This document shows, piece after piece, positions 33,406-42,786 of a stretch of 64,000 bases of DNA; the stretch's first letter is position 1, and each line of letters begins with the position of its first letter. The translations under genes and the position numbers were made by a program. This DNA is from Phocaeicola dorei (lineage in GTDB: Bacteria; Bacteroidota; Bacteroidia; Bacteroidales; Bacteroidaceae), in contig NZ_CP046176.1 of NCBI RefSeq assembly GCF_013009555.1, positions 2,697,501 to 2,761,500 on the forward strand. The letters are read 5' to 3'. A model generated the notes under the pieces. That model saw only the letters and a program-made list of their open reading frames with translations. It searched no databases and was not told where the DNA came from.

Positions 33406-33909
33406 ATGAAAAAGATAAATGTTACCGTAGCCGATATCACTACTTTAAAAGTCGACGCCATTGTAAATGCAGCCAACAGTTCGTTGCTGGGTGGTGGCGG
33501 TGTAGATGGAGCTATCCATCGGGCTGCAGGTCCGGCGTTGTTAGCGGAATGCAAAACATTGGGCGGTTGTCCGACAGGGGAAAGCAAGATAACCGATGCA
33601 TACAACCTGCCATGCAGGAAAGTAATTCATACTGTAGGGCCCGTATGGCATGGGGGAACGCATGGAGAAGCCGAAAAACTTGCATCATGTTATCGTACCA
33701 GTTTTATACTAGCGAGAGAAAACGGCATCCAAAGCATTGCATTCCCCTGTATCAGTACCGGCGTATATCATTATCCCAAGGAAGAAGCGGCACGTATCGC
33801 ATTGAATGCCATCGGGGAAGAAATGGCACATGGCTATGAAGGAGAAGTGATTGTATGCTGTTTCTCGGAAGAAGATGCTGAAGTATATCGAGAGCTCCTG
33901 TCTTGCTGA
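33406..33909 (+). CDS. Macrodomain protein (O-acetyl-ADP-ribose deacetylase-like)
   Basis: A 167-residue single macrodomain of the YmdB/MacroD type. These proteins bind ADP-ribose and remove acetyl or ADP-ribosyl groups. Signatures are the D-I-T-x-L opening, IVNAANSSLLGGGGVDGAIH (residues about 18-37), GESKITDAYNLPCRKVIHTVGP and the second phosphate loop CISTGVYHYPKE near 112-123. The start at 33406 follows its own promoter. It is divergent from the kdp promoter and convergent with the sigma-54 activator gene. No partner ADP-ribosyltransferase is nearby. Confidence 0.92.
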   Translation: MKKINVTVADITTLKVDAIVNAANSSLLGGGGVDGAIHRAAGPALLAECKTLGGCPTGESKITDAYNLPCRKVIHTVGPVWHGGTHGEAEKLASCYRTSFILARENGIQSIAFPCISTGVYHYPKEEAARIALNAIGEEMAHGYEGEVIVCCFSEEDAEVYRELLSC

Positions 33910-34047
33910 GGAAAGCCACGGGGGATTTCTAAAATCCGTACTATACCGATTCCATTTCCATCTTTGCTGAAACTGTGACGGACAGAAGAGTGTAGTAAGT
34001 GTTCCAGCTTGTGAAACGCTACCGTATGGTCTTTCATACCTGATACT

Positions 34048-34185
34048 AAGCTCTTTCTTCCTTATGGTTAAGCCCATTCTTACGGTTACATACTATAGTC
34101 GCCGGCATCGCTCCGTACAGTCCACCGGAAGAAACTGTAGCAGCAAACCATAAGAGTGGGCTTAGCCATAAGGAGGAAACGGCTT
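34048..34185. repeat. Long imperfect inverted-repeat element (MITE-like)
   Basis: Arms 34048-34087 and 34146-34185, each 40 bases, are inverted copies with six differences. The innermost 28 bases of each arm differ at only two or three positions. The 58-base centre holds another weak stem (CTATAGT facing ACTGTAG). The element fills the gap between two convergent genes. It could be a miniature transposable element or a strong bidirectional terminator. Confidence 0.65.
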
Positions 34186-34204
34186 AATCAATGGTACTCA
34201 ATAA

Positions 34205-35542
34205 CTAAATACCGTATTCCTCTATTTTTCTATATAAAGTAGTCAAACCTATTTTCAATAAACGTGAAGCCTCAGTCTTGTTTCCTTTAGTATGTTGCAG
34301 AACTTTAGCAATATGACGTTTTTCCATAGCGGCCAGTTCAAACTCCGAATAATTCTTGCCGGAATAATCTTCCTGTCGGGTATTCTGTATTTCAATAGGA
34401 AGATCTTGTAAGGTAAGCTGTTTGTCGCAGACAATCATGCTGCGTTCTATCACGTTTCGCAATTCACGGATATTTCCTCTCCAGTCGGCAGCTTTCAAAG
34501 CATTCAAGAACTCCGGAGCCATCCCTTCCACTTGTTTCCCCAGTTTTTTTGAAAAGAGTTGGATAAAGCTTCCCGCCAAAAGTTCGATGTCTTCTTTGCG
34601 CTCACGAAGAGGAGGGAGGTGTATCTGAAAAACAGAAAGACGATAATAAAGATCTTCACGGAAATTACCTTGTTCTATTTCTTTTTTCAGGTCCCGATTG
34701 GTGGCGGAGATAACGCGGACATTCACTTTCGTCGGTTTCGTGTCGCCTATCTTGATGTACTCTCCCGCTTCGAGCACACGAAGCAATTTGGCCTGCAGCT
34801 CGAAAGCCATTTCACCTATTTCATCCAAAAAGATGGTTCCGTTATCGGCCACTTCGAACAGCCCCTTCTTATCTTTCATCGCTCCGGTAAACGAACCGGC
34901 TTTATGACCGAATATCTCGCTTTCAAGCAGATCTTTGCTAAAAGCAGAACAGTTTACAGCCACAAAAGCATTCTCTTTGCGAAGACTGTTGCGATGGATG
35001 GCTTGTGCAAAGACTTCTTTCCCCGTGCCTGTTTCTCCGGTCAGCAAGACTGTAACATCCGTTGCCGAAACCTTTCGGGCCAATGCTACGGCTTGTTGCA
35101 TACCCTCCGACTTCCCTTTTATAGCGTCAAAAGAGAAACTTTGGGTTTCTTCTGTTTTCACTTTTTCCCCTACATTCTTTTTAGCCTGAGCCATAGCCCG
35201 GCTGATTAACGGAATAATTTTATTATTATCATCCCCTTTGGTGATATAATCAAAGGCTCCATTCTTGATTGCCTGCACACCATCCGGAATATTACCGTGG
35301 GCGGTCAAAAGTATCACCTCCAATTCTGGATAGAGTTTTTTGATGGTTGTAACCATATCCACTCCATTGCCGTCCGGCAAAAACACATCACACAACACCA
35401 CTTGGGGATTATGTAACTTAAGTTGTTTCAATGTAGACTGGCAATCGGCTGCCTGGAATACTTCGTAACCTTCCAATTCCATCATACGCGAAAGAAGTTT
35501 GCGTATTTGCGGTTCATCATCAATAATTAAAATACTATCCAT
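34205..35542 (-). CDS. Sigma-54-dependent response regulator (NtrC family)
   Basis: A 445-residue activator. The receiver domain (1-120) has the phosphorylatable D in CDVFLPDG (D51) with acidic pair DDE. The AAA+ domain (about 145-380) shows Walker A GETGTGKE, the sigma-54 contact loop GSFTGA (in GHKAGSFTGA) and Walker B GTIFLDEIGE. A Fis-type helix-turn-helix ends the protein (NKTEASRLLKIGLTTLYRKI). It lies upstream of the kdp operon, which has a -24/-12 promoter, so it is the probable kdp activator. The most likely kinase is the split KdpD pair at 9153-11762. This replaces the KdpE regulator of other bacteria. Confidence 0.93.
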   Translation of the reverse strand: MDSILIIDDEPQIRKLLSRMMELEGYEVFQAADCQSTLKQLKLHNPQVVLCDVFLPDGNGVDMVTTIKKLYPELEVILLTAHGNIPDGVQAIKNGAFDYITKGDDNNKIIPLISRAMAQAKKNVGEKVKTEETQSFSFDAIKGKSEGMQQAVALARKVSATDVTVLLTGETGTGKEVFAQAIHRNSLRKENAFVAVNCSAFSKDLLESEIFGHKAGSFTGAMKDKKGLFEVADNGTIFLDEIGEMAFELQAKLLRVLEAGEYIKIGDTKPTKVNVRVISATNRDLKKEIEQGNFREDLYYRLSVFQIHLPPLRERKEDIELLAGSFIQLFSKKLGKQVEGMAPEFLNALKAADWRGNIRELRNVIERSMIVCDKQLTLQDLPIEIQNTRQEDYSGKNYSEFELAAMEKRHIAKVLQHTKGNKTEASRLLKIGLTTLYRKIEEYGI

Positions 35543-35564
35543 ATATTTATTCTGTTTTGCGGGA

Positions 35565-35595
35565 CAAAGATAGAATAAAATGAACGCTCGACAAA
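35565..35595 (-). promoter_or_regulatory. Promoter of the sigma-54 activator gene
   Basis: TTTG (35595-35592), a 19-base spacer, then TATCTTTG (35572-35565) on the minus strand. Both boxes match the Bacteroides consensus perfectly. The ATG follows 22 bases after the -7 box. Confidence 0.8.
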
Positions 35596-35668
35596 AGGAT
35601 AATACTTAATTTCTGTTTTATAGAAAACGCTTTCTGATTATCTTTTTTAATCTCGGATTTTCTGAACC

Positions 35669-35683
35669 ACTCCCGTAGGGAGT
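35669..35683. promoter_or_regulatory. Small palindrome upstream of proV
   Basis: ACTCCC-GTA-GGGAGT, a perfect 15-base palindrome in the 299-base region between the activator and betaine transporter genes. It may be an operator or a small hairpin. No exact -7 box is seen for proV. Confidence 0.35.
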
Positions 35684-35841
35684 AAACAATAACAAGCTGT
35701 AAGAAACATATTTACTGATCAATTAAACTCATCTTATAATGAACCTTTTTATATTTTGTTTCGTTAAATATACCGGATGACATCTCAATTTACTTCCGTC
35801 AATTCCTCCCTATTCTTAATTAATTTAAACTATTATAGACT

Positions 35842-37068
35842 ATGAACAAAATAGAAATAAAAGACTTATATCTTGTTTTCGGTCCGGAAAAGCAGAAAGC
35901 GTTCCGGATGTTGAAAGAAAGAAAAAGAAAAAATGAAATTTTAAAGGCGACTAATTGTACTGTAGCAGTTAAAAACGCCAATCTGACAATCAAAGAAGGA
36001 GAGTTCTTCGTAATCATGGGGCTATCGGGTAGTGGCAAATCAACTTTATTGCGCTGCATAAACCGATTAATCAAACCCACAAAAGGACAAGTACTGATTA
36101 ATGGAACAGATATTACTGCCGCATCTGATAAGGAATTGTTGGAAATGCGTCGCCGGGAGATAGCTATGGTGTTCCAAAATTTTGGTTTGTTACCTCATCG
36201 CAGTGTTTTAAGCAATATTGCATTCGGTCTTGAACTCCAAGGAGTTCCCAAACAAGAACGTGAGAAAAAAGCCATGAAGAGTATGGAAATAGTCGGGCTG
36301 AAAGGACATCAGAATCAGATGGTCGGACAACTTTCCGGCGGAATGCAGCAACGTGTCGGGTTGGCACGCGCTTTGGCAAATGATCCGGAAATATTACTGA
36401 TGGATGAAGCCTTTTCCGCTTTGGACCCATTGATCCGCGTACAAATGCAAGATGAAATGCTGGCGCTGCAATCCAAAATGAAAAAGACCATCGTCTTTAT
36501 CACGCATGATTTGAGCGAAGCAATTAAACTGGGTGACCGCATTGCCATTATGAGAGACGGAGAAGTGGTGCAAGTCGGAACTTCAGAAGAAATTTTAACA
36601 GAACCAGCCAATGACTATGTGGCAAGATTTGTAGAAAATGTGGACCGGAGCAAAATCATAACGGCAGGAAGTATTATGATAACCCGTCCCGCCGTAGCCC
36701 GTCTGCGTAAAGAAGGTCCCGAGGTTCTGATCAGAAAGATGAAAGAAAGAGATATTACCGTGCTTCCTGTGATAGATGAAAATGACAAGCTGATAGGAGA
36801 GATTACATTGGAAAGTGCCGCCATTCTTCGGCATAAAGGTATAAAATCAATCAAGGAAGCCGTACAAAGTGAAGTACATTCCGTTACGGAGGACACAAAG
36901 ATTGAGGATCTGCTTCCCTTAATTACGAAAACCAATTCTCCCATTTATGTGGTAAATGAAGAACGCGAACTGAAAGGCTTGGTTCCTCTATCGTCCATCG
37001 TAGTAGAGATGACCGGAAAAGATAAAGAAGAAATTAATGAACTTATTCAAAACGCTATCGAATTATGA
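35842..37068 (+). CDS. proV: Glycine betaine/proline ABC transporter ATPase
   Basis: A 408-residue ATP-binding subunit of an osmoprotectant importer. Walker A GLSGSGKST (about 60-68), the ABC signature LSGGMQQR, Walker B ILLMDEAFSALDP and the H-loop ITHD are present. The N-terminal extension KIEIKDLYLVFGP and the C-terminal CBS domain pair (about 275-400) are typical of ProV/OpuAA; the CBS pair is the ionic-strength sensor in OpuA. It overlaps the permease gene by four bases. Confidence 0.95.
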   Translation: MNKIEIKDLYLVFGPEKQKAFRMLKERKRKNEILKATNCTVAVKNANLTIKEGEFFVIMGLSGSGKSTLLRCINRLIKPTKGQVLINGTDITAASDKELLEMRRREIAMVFQNFGLLPHRSVLSNIAFGLELQGVPKQEREKKAMKSMEIVGLKGHQNQMVGQLSGGMQQRVGLARALANDPEILLMDEAFSALDPLIRVQMQDEMLALQSKMKKTIVFITHDLSEAIKLGDRIAIMRDGEVVQVGTSEEILTEPANDYVARFVENVDRSKIITAGSIMITRPAVARLRKEGPEVLIRKMKERDITVLPVIDENDKLIGEITLESAAILRHKGIKSIKEAVQSEVHSVTEDTKIEDLLPLITKTNSPIYVVNEERELKGLVPLSSIVVEMTGKDKEEINELIQNAIEL

Positions 37069-37889
37069 TAAACATAGGAAAATATATAGAAACAGCCATC
37101 AACTGGCTCACAGAAAACTTTGCCCCTCTTTTCGACGCCATCAATGTTGGAATAGGCGGGTTCATAGATGGGTTCCAAAACATATTGATGTGGATACCTT
37201 TTTATGTAACAATAGCATTGCTGGCCATCCTGGCTTGGTATAAATCGGGAAAAGGAGTCAGCATTTTTACCATTTTAGGATTATTACTGATTTGGGGAAT
37301 GGGATTTTGGAACGAAACCATGCAGACTTTAGCATTGGTGCTTTCGTCTACCATCATCGCTCTTATCATGGGACTTCCATTGGGAATATGGAGCGCAAAC
37401 AGCAAACGATGTGATAAAATTCTGCATCCTATCCTCGACCTGATGCAAACGATGCCTGCTTTCGTCTATCTGATTCCTGCCGTACTCTTTTTCGGGCTGG
37501 GAACCGTTCCGGGAGCTTTTGCCACCATTATTTTTGCCATGCCTCCCGTAGTGCGTCTGACCAGCCTGGGTATCAAGCAAGTACCGAAGAATGTTATAGA
37601 AGCTTCGCGCTCTTTTGGTGCGACACCTATGCAATTATTATTCAAGGTACAATTACCGCTGGCATTGCCCACCATCATGACCGGTATAAACCAGACAATC
37701 CTAATGTCGCTCTCCATGGTGGTCATTGCCGCTATGATTGCAGCCGGAGGGTTAGGGGAAATCGTATTGAAAGGTATCACGCAGATGAAAATAGGTTTAG
37801 GTTTCGAAGGCGGTATCGCAGTAGTCATCCTAGCCATCATTCTGGATAGAATAACACAAGGACTTGGAAAACAAAAGAAAGGGAAATAA
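37065..37889 (+). CDS. proW: Glycine betaine/proline ABC transporter permease
   Basis: A 274-residue inner-membrane permease with about six to seven spans. The EAA loop contacting the ATPase is EASRSFGATPMQLLFKVQLP, and MQTMPAFVYLIPAVLFFGLG is typical of ProW. It starts by the ATGA overlap with proV and ends two bases before the binding-protein gene, so the three form an operon. Confidence 0.95.
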   Translation: MINIGKYIETAINWLTENFAPLFDAINVGIGGFIDGFQNILMWIPFYVTIALLAILAWYKSGKGVSIFTILGLLLIWGMGFWNETMQTLALVLSSTIIALIMGLPLGIWSANSKRCDKILHPILDLMQTMPAFVYLIPAVLFFGLGTVPGAFATIIFAMPPVVRLTSLGIKQVPKNVIEASRSFGATPMQLLFKVQLPLALPTIMTGINQTILMSLSMVVIAAMIAAGGLGEIVLKGITQMKIGLGFEGGIAVVILAIILDRITQGLGKQKKGK

Positions 37890-37891
37890 GC

Positions 37892-38734
37892 ATGAAGAAA
37901 ATACTATATTTTTTGTCTTTCCTCCTGTTGCTTACCTCTTGCAGCGGGAAAAAAGATGATAAGACAATAAGCATTGGATACATAAACTGGGACGATGGCA
38001 TCGCTCTGACCTATTTAACGGAAGTGATTCTTGAACAACAAGGTTATCATGTCATTTTAAAGAATGCTGATCCAGCTCCTATCTATGCAACAATGGCCCG
38101 TGGCAAAGTAGATTTGCTGATGGATGCTTGGTTACCAGCCACACAGGCCGATTATATGAAACAATACGGAAAGAATCTGGAAATCTTAGGCAAGATCTAT
38201 CCAGATGCCCGTATCGGTCTGGTAGTCCCCGATTATGTGGACATTCATTCTATTGACCAATTAAATGCCAACAAAGAAAAATTCGGAGGCGAGATTATCG
38301 GCATTGATGCCGGCGCAGGGATTATGCATGCTGCAGATATGGCCATAGAAAAATACAATCTGGATTACAAATTGCTGGAGTCTAGCGGACCGGCTATGAC
38401 CGCAGTACTAAAAAGAGCCATTGACGAACATCAATGGATTGTGGTGACGGGATGGACTCCCCATTGGATGTTCACCCGCTTTAAATTAAAATTTTTAGAA
38501 GACCCGAAAGGCATTTTTGGTAAAGCGGAAACAATTACAGCCATTGCCTGCAAAGGATTTGGTGAGCAACACCCGTTTGTGGTAAAACTGATAGAAAACA
38601 TACATCTGAGCACCGAAGAAATCAGCAGCTTGCTGGATGATGTATCACAAAATGAATATAATGAAAAAGAAGGAGCGGAAAAATGGGTAAAAGAACATCA
38701 GGAGCTGGTAGATTCCTGGATTCCCCAGAAATAG
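37892..38734 (+). CDS. proX: Glycine betaine-binding lipoprotein
   Basis: A 280-residue substrate-binding protein. Residues 1-16 are a lipoprotein signal with lipobox LTSC, anchoring it in a membrane. The mature part has the OpuAC-type fold with aromatic residues that can cage the quaternary ammonium group (INWDDGIALTYL, MDAWLPATQADY, VTGWTPHWMF). It delivers betaine or a similar osmoprotectant to ProVW. It is the last gene of the operon and is followed by a strong hairpin. Confidence 0.93.
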   Translation: MKKILYFLSFLLLLTSCSGKKDDKTISIGYINWDDGIALTYLTEVILEQQGYHVILKNADPAPIYATMARGKVDLLMDAWLPATQADYMKQYGKNLEILGKIYPDARIGLVVPDYVDIHSIDQLNANKEKFGGEIIGIDAGAGIMHAADMAIEKYNLDYKLLESSGPAMTAVLKRAIDEHQWIVVTGWTPHWMFTRFKLKFLEDPKGIFGKAETITAIACKGFGEQHPFVVKLIENIHLSTEEISSLLDDVSQNEYNEKEGAEKWVKEHQELVDSWIPQK

Positions 38735-38740
38735 AAATAT

Positions 38741-38777
38741 CTCACTTACCTTGAGGGCCGCGCCCAAGGTAAGTGAG
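38741..38777. terminator. Hairpin after proVWX
   Basis: A 12-base perfect stem (38741-38752 with 38766-38777), with a further GGGC/GCCC pairing inside. No T run follows on the plus strand. Confidence 0.65.
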
Positions 38778-38845
38778 AAAACAAACGAACTTTGTATCAG
38801 CTCAACTATGCCATATATTTTGATAAGTTTCTCGAAAACAAAACC

Positions 38846-38853
38846 TATCTTTG
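38846..38853 (+). promoter_or_regulatory. -7 box of second DMT gene
   Basis: TATCTTTG, exact consensus, 26 bases before ATG 38879. TTTG at 38819-38822 is 23 bases upstream, slightly far. Confidence 0.6.
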
Positions 38854-38878
38854 CAACATAATAAAACACATATAAATT

Positions 38879-39787
38879 ATGAATGTAATCAAATCAAAGT
38901 TCGTCTATCACTTAATGGCAATAATCACTGTAGCTATCTGGGGGACTACTTTTGTTTCTACTAAGATTCTAATCCAACATGGATTAAGTCCTTCCGACAT
39001 CTTCTTTTATCGTTTCACTCTGGCCTATCTTTGCATGTGGTGTATTTCTTATAAAAAACTATTTGCCAATAGAATAAAAGATGAATTGTTACTTTTATTG
39101 GCCGGATTATGTGGAGGAACTATTTATTTCATTACTGAAAATACGGCTCTCGGTATCACATTAGCCTCCAACGTGTCTCTGATAGTATGCACATCACCTG
39201 TTCTGACCACACTACTTTCTTATTTGTTCAGAAGAAAAGAACCTTTCACCCGCCATCTTGTTTACGGATCGATCATGGCTTTGATAGGAGTGGGGCTAGT
39301 TGTTTTCAACGGCAGTTTCATTCTGAAAATTAATCCTTTGGGAGATATTCTTTCACTGACCGCTGCATTGATGTGGGCATTTTATTGCCTTATTCTCAAA
39401 CAATTGGATAATCATTATTCTATCGTATTCATTACCCGTAAAGTATTCTTCTACGGAGTGCTGACCATTCTGCCCATGTTTTTATTCCGTCCGTTAAATT
39501 GGGACAATGTCTTGATGATGCAACCCATCGTGTTTGGAAATCTTCTCTTTTTGGGATTTGTCGCCTCCATGCTCTGCTTCATAGCCTGGAATGCATGTGT
39601 CAAGGAATTGGGAGCCGTAAAAAGTACAAACTATATTTATATCATCCCTTTGGTAACTCTTCTTACTTCAGCGGTCATTATTAATGAAAAGATAACTTGG
39701 ATAGCCCTTACCGGCTGTTTTCTTATCTTGTGTGGTGTATATTTGGCAGAACGGAAAACAAATCCTACATTTGAGGCGAAATCTTAA
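38879..39787 (+). CDS. DMT/EamA family transporter (intact)
   Basis: A 302-residue inner-membrane protein with ten predicted spans in two EamA repeats. The first repeat opens IITVAIWGTTFVSTKILI, and the second ends with the tenth span GCFLILCGVYLAERK. It is an exporter or importer of small metabolites, substrate unknown. It is a useful full-length comparison for the split DMT gene at the start of the window. Unlike that gene it has its complete C-terminus. An acetyltransferase gene follows 12 bases later. Confidence 0.9.
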   Translation: MNVIKSKFVYHLMAIITVAIWGTTFVSTKILIQHGLSPSDIFFYRFTLAYLCMWCISYKKLFANRIKDELLLLLAGLCGGTIYFITENTALGITLASNVSLIVCTSPVLTTLLSYLFRRKEPFTRHLVYGSIMALIGVGLVVFNGSFILKINPLGDILSLTAALMWAFYCLILKQLDNHYSIVFITRKVFFYGVLTILPMFLFRPLNWDNVLMMQPIVFGNLLFLGFVASMLCFIAWNACVKELGAVKSTNYIYIIPLVTLLTSAVIINEKITWIALTGCFLILCGVYLAERKTNPTFEAKS

Positions 39788-39799
39788 AGCCCTTTAATT

Positions 39800-40351
39800 A
39801 TGAACGAGATAGACAAAATGCGTAACAGTCAGCTGGCCGATATGGAGAAACCGGAAATACAGGCCAGTTTCATACACGCCAAAAAACTAGTGGCCCAATT
39901 ACGGATGATGAGTACATACGATGATGGTTTTAGGGAAGTGCTGGAAGAATTAGTGCCGGGTATCCCTTCCACTTCTGTCATCTGTCCACCATTTTACTGT
40001 GATCATGGACACGGCATCCGCTTAGGAGAGCATGTCTTTGTGAATGCCAACTGTACATTTTTAGACGGTGGATATATCACCATAGGAGCACATACATTGA
40101 TAGGACCCAATGTACAGATCTATACTCCACATCATCCGGTAGATTACATAACCCGACGCGAACCCAAAGAGTATGCATATCCCGTAACTATCGGAGAAGA
40201 TTGCTGGATAGGAGGAGGAGCTATTCTTTGTCCCGGAGTAAAAATAGGTCATCGCTGTATTATCGGAGCTGGAAGTGTCGTAACTAAAGACATTCCCGAC
40301 AATTCCGTTGCTGTAGGTAATCCAGCCAAAGTGATTAGAAAAGTTGATTAA
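39800..40351 (+). CDS. Sugar O-acetyltransferase (Maa/LacA type)
   Basis: A 183-residue left-handed beta-helix acetyltransferase. The N-terminal helical part (DIDKMRN-like) is followed by hexapeptide repeats with NANCTFLDGGYITIGAHTLIGPNVQIYTPHHPVD, written here in short as the block at residues 80-114 containing the catalytic His in TPHHP, and by IGGGAILCPGVKIG. It transfers acetyl from acetyl-CoA to a maltose, galactoside or similar sugar. It is probably read with the upstream transporter gene. Confidence 0.9.
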   Translation: MNEIDKMRNSQLADMEKPEIQASFIHAKKLVAQLRMMSTYDDGFREVLEELVPGIPSTSVICPPFYCDHGHGIRLGEHVFVNANCTFLDGGYITIGAHTLIGPNVQIYTPHHPVDYITRREPKEYAYPVTIGEDCWIGGGAILCPGVKIGHRCIIGAGSVVTKDIPDNSVAVGNPAKVIRKVD

Positions 40352-40359
40352 AAAAAGAG

Positions 40360-40402
40360 AACAGATAATTATGAAAGTTTTGGCCCCACATAATTATCTG
40401 TT
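40360..40402. terminator. Bidirectional hairpin
   Basis: AACAGATAATTATG (40360-40373) pairs perfectly with 40389-40402. It lies between the convergent acetyltransferase and winged-helix genes. Confidence 0.7.
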
Positions 40403-40410
40403 TCTCGTAT

Positions 40411-40629
40411 TCAGCCAATATAAACATTGACGCTCAGAAACAGGCAATCGTCTCCGTTAGAACATTCAAAGTCTATTTTATTCTCTCTGGCCAGCCAACC
40501 TATAGCTGCATTCAAATCTCTGTCAGACAACTCTGAAGCTCTTTTTAAATCACAATAACTCCACCGTTTATTGTCATTCAGCAGTTTCCAAACTTTTCCT
40601 GCGTTTACTCCAATTTGATGTTTATCCAT
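40411..40629 (-). CDS. Winged-helix protein (DUF2582 type)
   Basis: A 72-residue protein that looks like a single winged helix: GKVWKLLNDNKRWSYCDLKR then DRDLNAAIGWLARENKIDFE. This is the small winged-helix family widespread in Bacteroidales with no assigned function. ATG 40629 is preferred to the in-frame TTG at 40641. It may bind DNA, but no operator is evident. The gene has its own promoter region shared with the map gene in divergent direction. Confidence 0.78.
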   Translation of the reverse strand: MDKHQIGVNAGKVWKLLNDNKRWSYCDLKRASELSDRDLNAAIGWLARENKIDFECSNGDDCLFLSVNVYIG

Positions 40630-40836
40630 TTTGATGTTCAATTAAAGAAGTTAATAATAGAATGCTTAGTTTTTTGCGGTAAATATAACCTTTTATTAAA
40701 ATAAAATAGACTCTCCTACATAAAATTCATGTAAAAGACATGATTATTTAACATTTGTTTCTGTCAAATTTCATGTAAATTCTCTTTTTATGAAGATATT
40801 TATTGCCGGATGAGCCATTTTTACAAATATTTCCTC

Positions 40837-40844
40837 TAACTTTG
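40837..40844 (+). promoter_or_regulatory. -7 box of map
   Basis: TAACTTTG, exact consensus, 22 bases before ATG 40866. The 236-base intergenic region otherwise shows nothing clear. Confidence 0.65.
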
Positions 40845-40865
40845 TAAGTCAATTAATCCTTTGAT

Positions 40866-41720
40866 ATGAAAAGAAATAAAATAAACTGGAGAGTGCCCAA
40901 AGGTATGGAACTCACAGAGTTAGATAAAAAGGTTCTCTATTATCAAGATAGAGGTCATTTGGTGCCTTCACGTGAACTGATTAAGACACCAGAACAGATT
41001 GAAGGAATACGCCGTAGCGGTATTATCAATACCGGAGTGCTAGACCTTGTAGAACGCGAGATCCATGCAGGCATGAGCACATTGGAAATAGACAAACTAG
41101 TTTATGAATACACTAAAGATCATGGCGGCATTCCTGCAACCTTAGGCTATGAAGGTTTTCCAAAAAGTTGCTGCACCTCTATCAATGAGGTTGTTTGTCA
41201 CGGTATTCCTAATGAATTCGACATTCTGGAAGAAGGAGATATTATCAATGTGGATTGTACTACCATTCTTGATGGTTATTATGCCGACGCATCGCGTATG
41301 TTTACCATTGGAAAAACCACACCTCAGAAAGAGAAACTGGTACGAGTAGCTAAAGAATGTTTGGAGATAGGCATGGAAGCTGCAAAACCATTTGGTTTTG
41401 TGGGAGACATAGGACATACCATTGAAAAACATGCTAAAAAAAATGGATTCTCAGTAGTGCGTGATCTCTGCGGACACGGAGTAGGCATAGAGTTTCATGA
41501 AGAACCGGATGTAGAACATTTTGGAAAAAAAGGAACTGGTATGCTATTGGTCCCGGGAATGGTTTTTACCATTGAACCAATGATCAATATGGGAACATGG
41601 GAAGTCTTCATTGATGAGGAAGATGGCTGGACTGTAGTCACCGAAGACGAACAGCCGTCTGCACAGTGGGAACATACTTTCGTTATGACAGATAACGGAC
41701 TTGAAATTCTGACACATTAA
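40866..41720 (+). CDS. map: Methionine aminopeptidase type I
   Basis: A 284-residue enzyme that removes the starting methionine from new proteins. The five metal ligands are recognisable: D in IINVDCTTILDGYYADASR (two Asp), H in CGHGVGIEFHEEP, and E in FTIEPMIN and QWEHTFVM. It carries an extra N-terminal 40 residues with WRVPKGMELTELD before the catalytic core, seen in Bacteroidales members. It starts a run of translation-related genes (tsaD, pncC, rpmB, rpmG, ftsY, rimO). Confidence 0.95.
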   Translation: MKRNKINWRVPKGMELTELDKKVLYYQDRGHLVPSRELIKTPEQIEGIRRSGIINTGVLDLVEREIHAGMSTLEIDKLVYEYTKDHGGIPATLGYEGFPKSCCTSINEVVCHGIPNEFDILEEGDIINVDCTTILDGYYADASRMFTIGKTTPQKEKLVRVAKECLEIGMEAAKPFGFVGDIGHTIEKHAKKNGFSVVRDLCGHGVGIEFHEEPDVEHFGKKGTGMLLVPGMVFTIEPMINMGTWEVFIDEEDGWTVVTEDEQPSAQWEHTFVMTDNGLEILTH

Positions 41721-41744
41721 TATATATAATTAAGGTATAGAAAT

Positions 41745-42764
41745 ATGGATACAATTATATTAGGTATAGAATCTTCCTGTGACGACACATCAGCCGCAGT
41801 TATCAAGAATGGCGTATTGTTGTCCAACGTAGTGTCCAGCCAGGCTGTTCACGAAGCTTACGGAGGGGTGGTTCCCGAATTGGCGTCACGTGCCCATCAA
41901 CAAAACATTGTACCGGTGGTGCACGAAGCCTTAAAAAGGGCAGGAGTTACCAAGGAGCAACTAAGCGCCGTTGCATTCACCCGAGGACCCGGCTTGATGG
42001 GATCATTACTGGTCGGAGTATCTTTTGCGAAAGGTTTCGCACGTTCATTAAATATACCAATGATTGATGTTAACCACCTGCAAGCCCATGTGTTAGCCCA
42101 TTTCATTAAAGAATCGGAAGAAGACAACAACCAACCTAAATTCCCTTTCTTGTGCCTGCTGGTGTCAGGAGGAAACTCACAGATAATATTGGTAAAGGCC
42201 TATAATAATATGGAAGTTTTGGGACAAACTATTGACGATGCAGCAGGAGAAGCTATCGACAAATGTTCTAAAGTAATGGGCTTAGGTTATCCCGGAGGTC
42301 CTATCATTGATAAACTGGCACGTCAAGGCAATCCCAAAGCGTTCACTTTCAGTAAACCACATATTCCGGACTATAACTATAGCTTCAGTGGACTAAAGAC
42401 TTCTTTCCTATACTCTTTGCGTGACTGGTTGAAAGAAGATCCCGATTTCATCGAGCATCATAAAAACGACTTGGCTGCTTCATTAGAAGCGACTATTGTA
42501 GATATTTTAATGGATAAGCTGAGAAAAGCAGCCAAAAATCTCAAAATAAATGAAGTGGCAGTAGCCGGAGGGGTATCAGCCAATAACGGGCTTCGTAACT
42601 CATTCCGCGAACATGCCGGGAAATATGGTTGGAATATCTATATCCCGAAGTTCAGCTTTACTACGGATAATGCTGCAATGATCGCAATTACCGGTTATTA
42701 CAAGTACCTGGACAATGATTTTTGCACTATAGACAAGCCCGCTTATTCACGGGTAACTATTTAA
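41745..42764 (+). CDS. tsaD: tRNA N6-threonylcarbamoyladenosine synthase subunit TsaD
   Basis: A 339-residue metalloprotein of the ASKHA fold that moves threonylcarbamoyl to A37 of ANN-decoding tRNAs. The family marks are [12 protein letters not shown], the metal-binding HQQNI and HLQAH histidines, and [29 protein letters not shown] and [13 protein letters not shown]. It starts 24 bases after map. The partners TsaB, TsaC and TsaE are not in this window. Confidence 0.97.
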   Translation: MDTIILGIESSCDDTSAAVIKNGVLLSNVVSSQAVHEAYGGVVPELASRAHQQNIVPVVHEALKRAGVTKEQLSAVAFTRGPGLMGSLLVGVSFAKGFARSLNIPMIDVNHLQAHVLAHFIKESEEDNNQPKFPFLCLLVSGGNSQIILVKAYNNMEVLGQTIDDAAGEAIDKCSKVMGLGYPGGPIIDKLARQGNPKAFTFSKPHIPDYNYSFSGLKTSFLYSLRDWLKEDPDFIEHHKNDLAASLEATIVDILMDKLRKAAKNLKINEVAVAGGVSANNGLRNSFREHAGKYGWNIYIPKFSFTTDNAAMIAITGYYKYLDNDFCTIDKPAYSRVTI

Positions 42765-42786
42765 ATATTTAAAAACCGTTTTCAAC

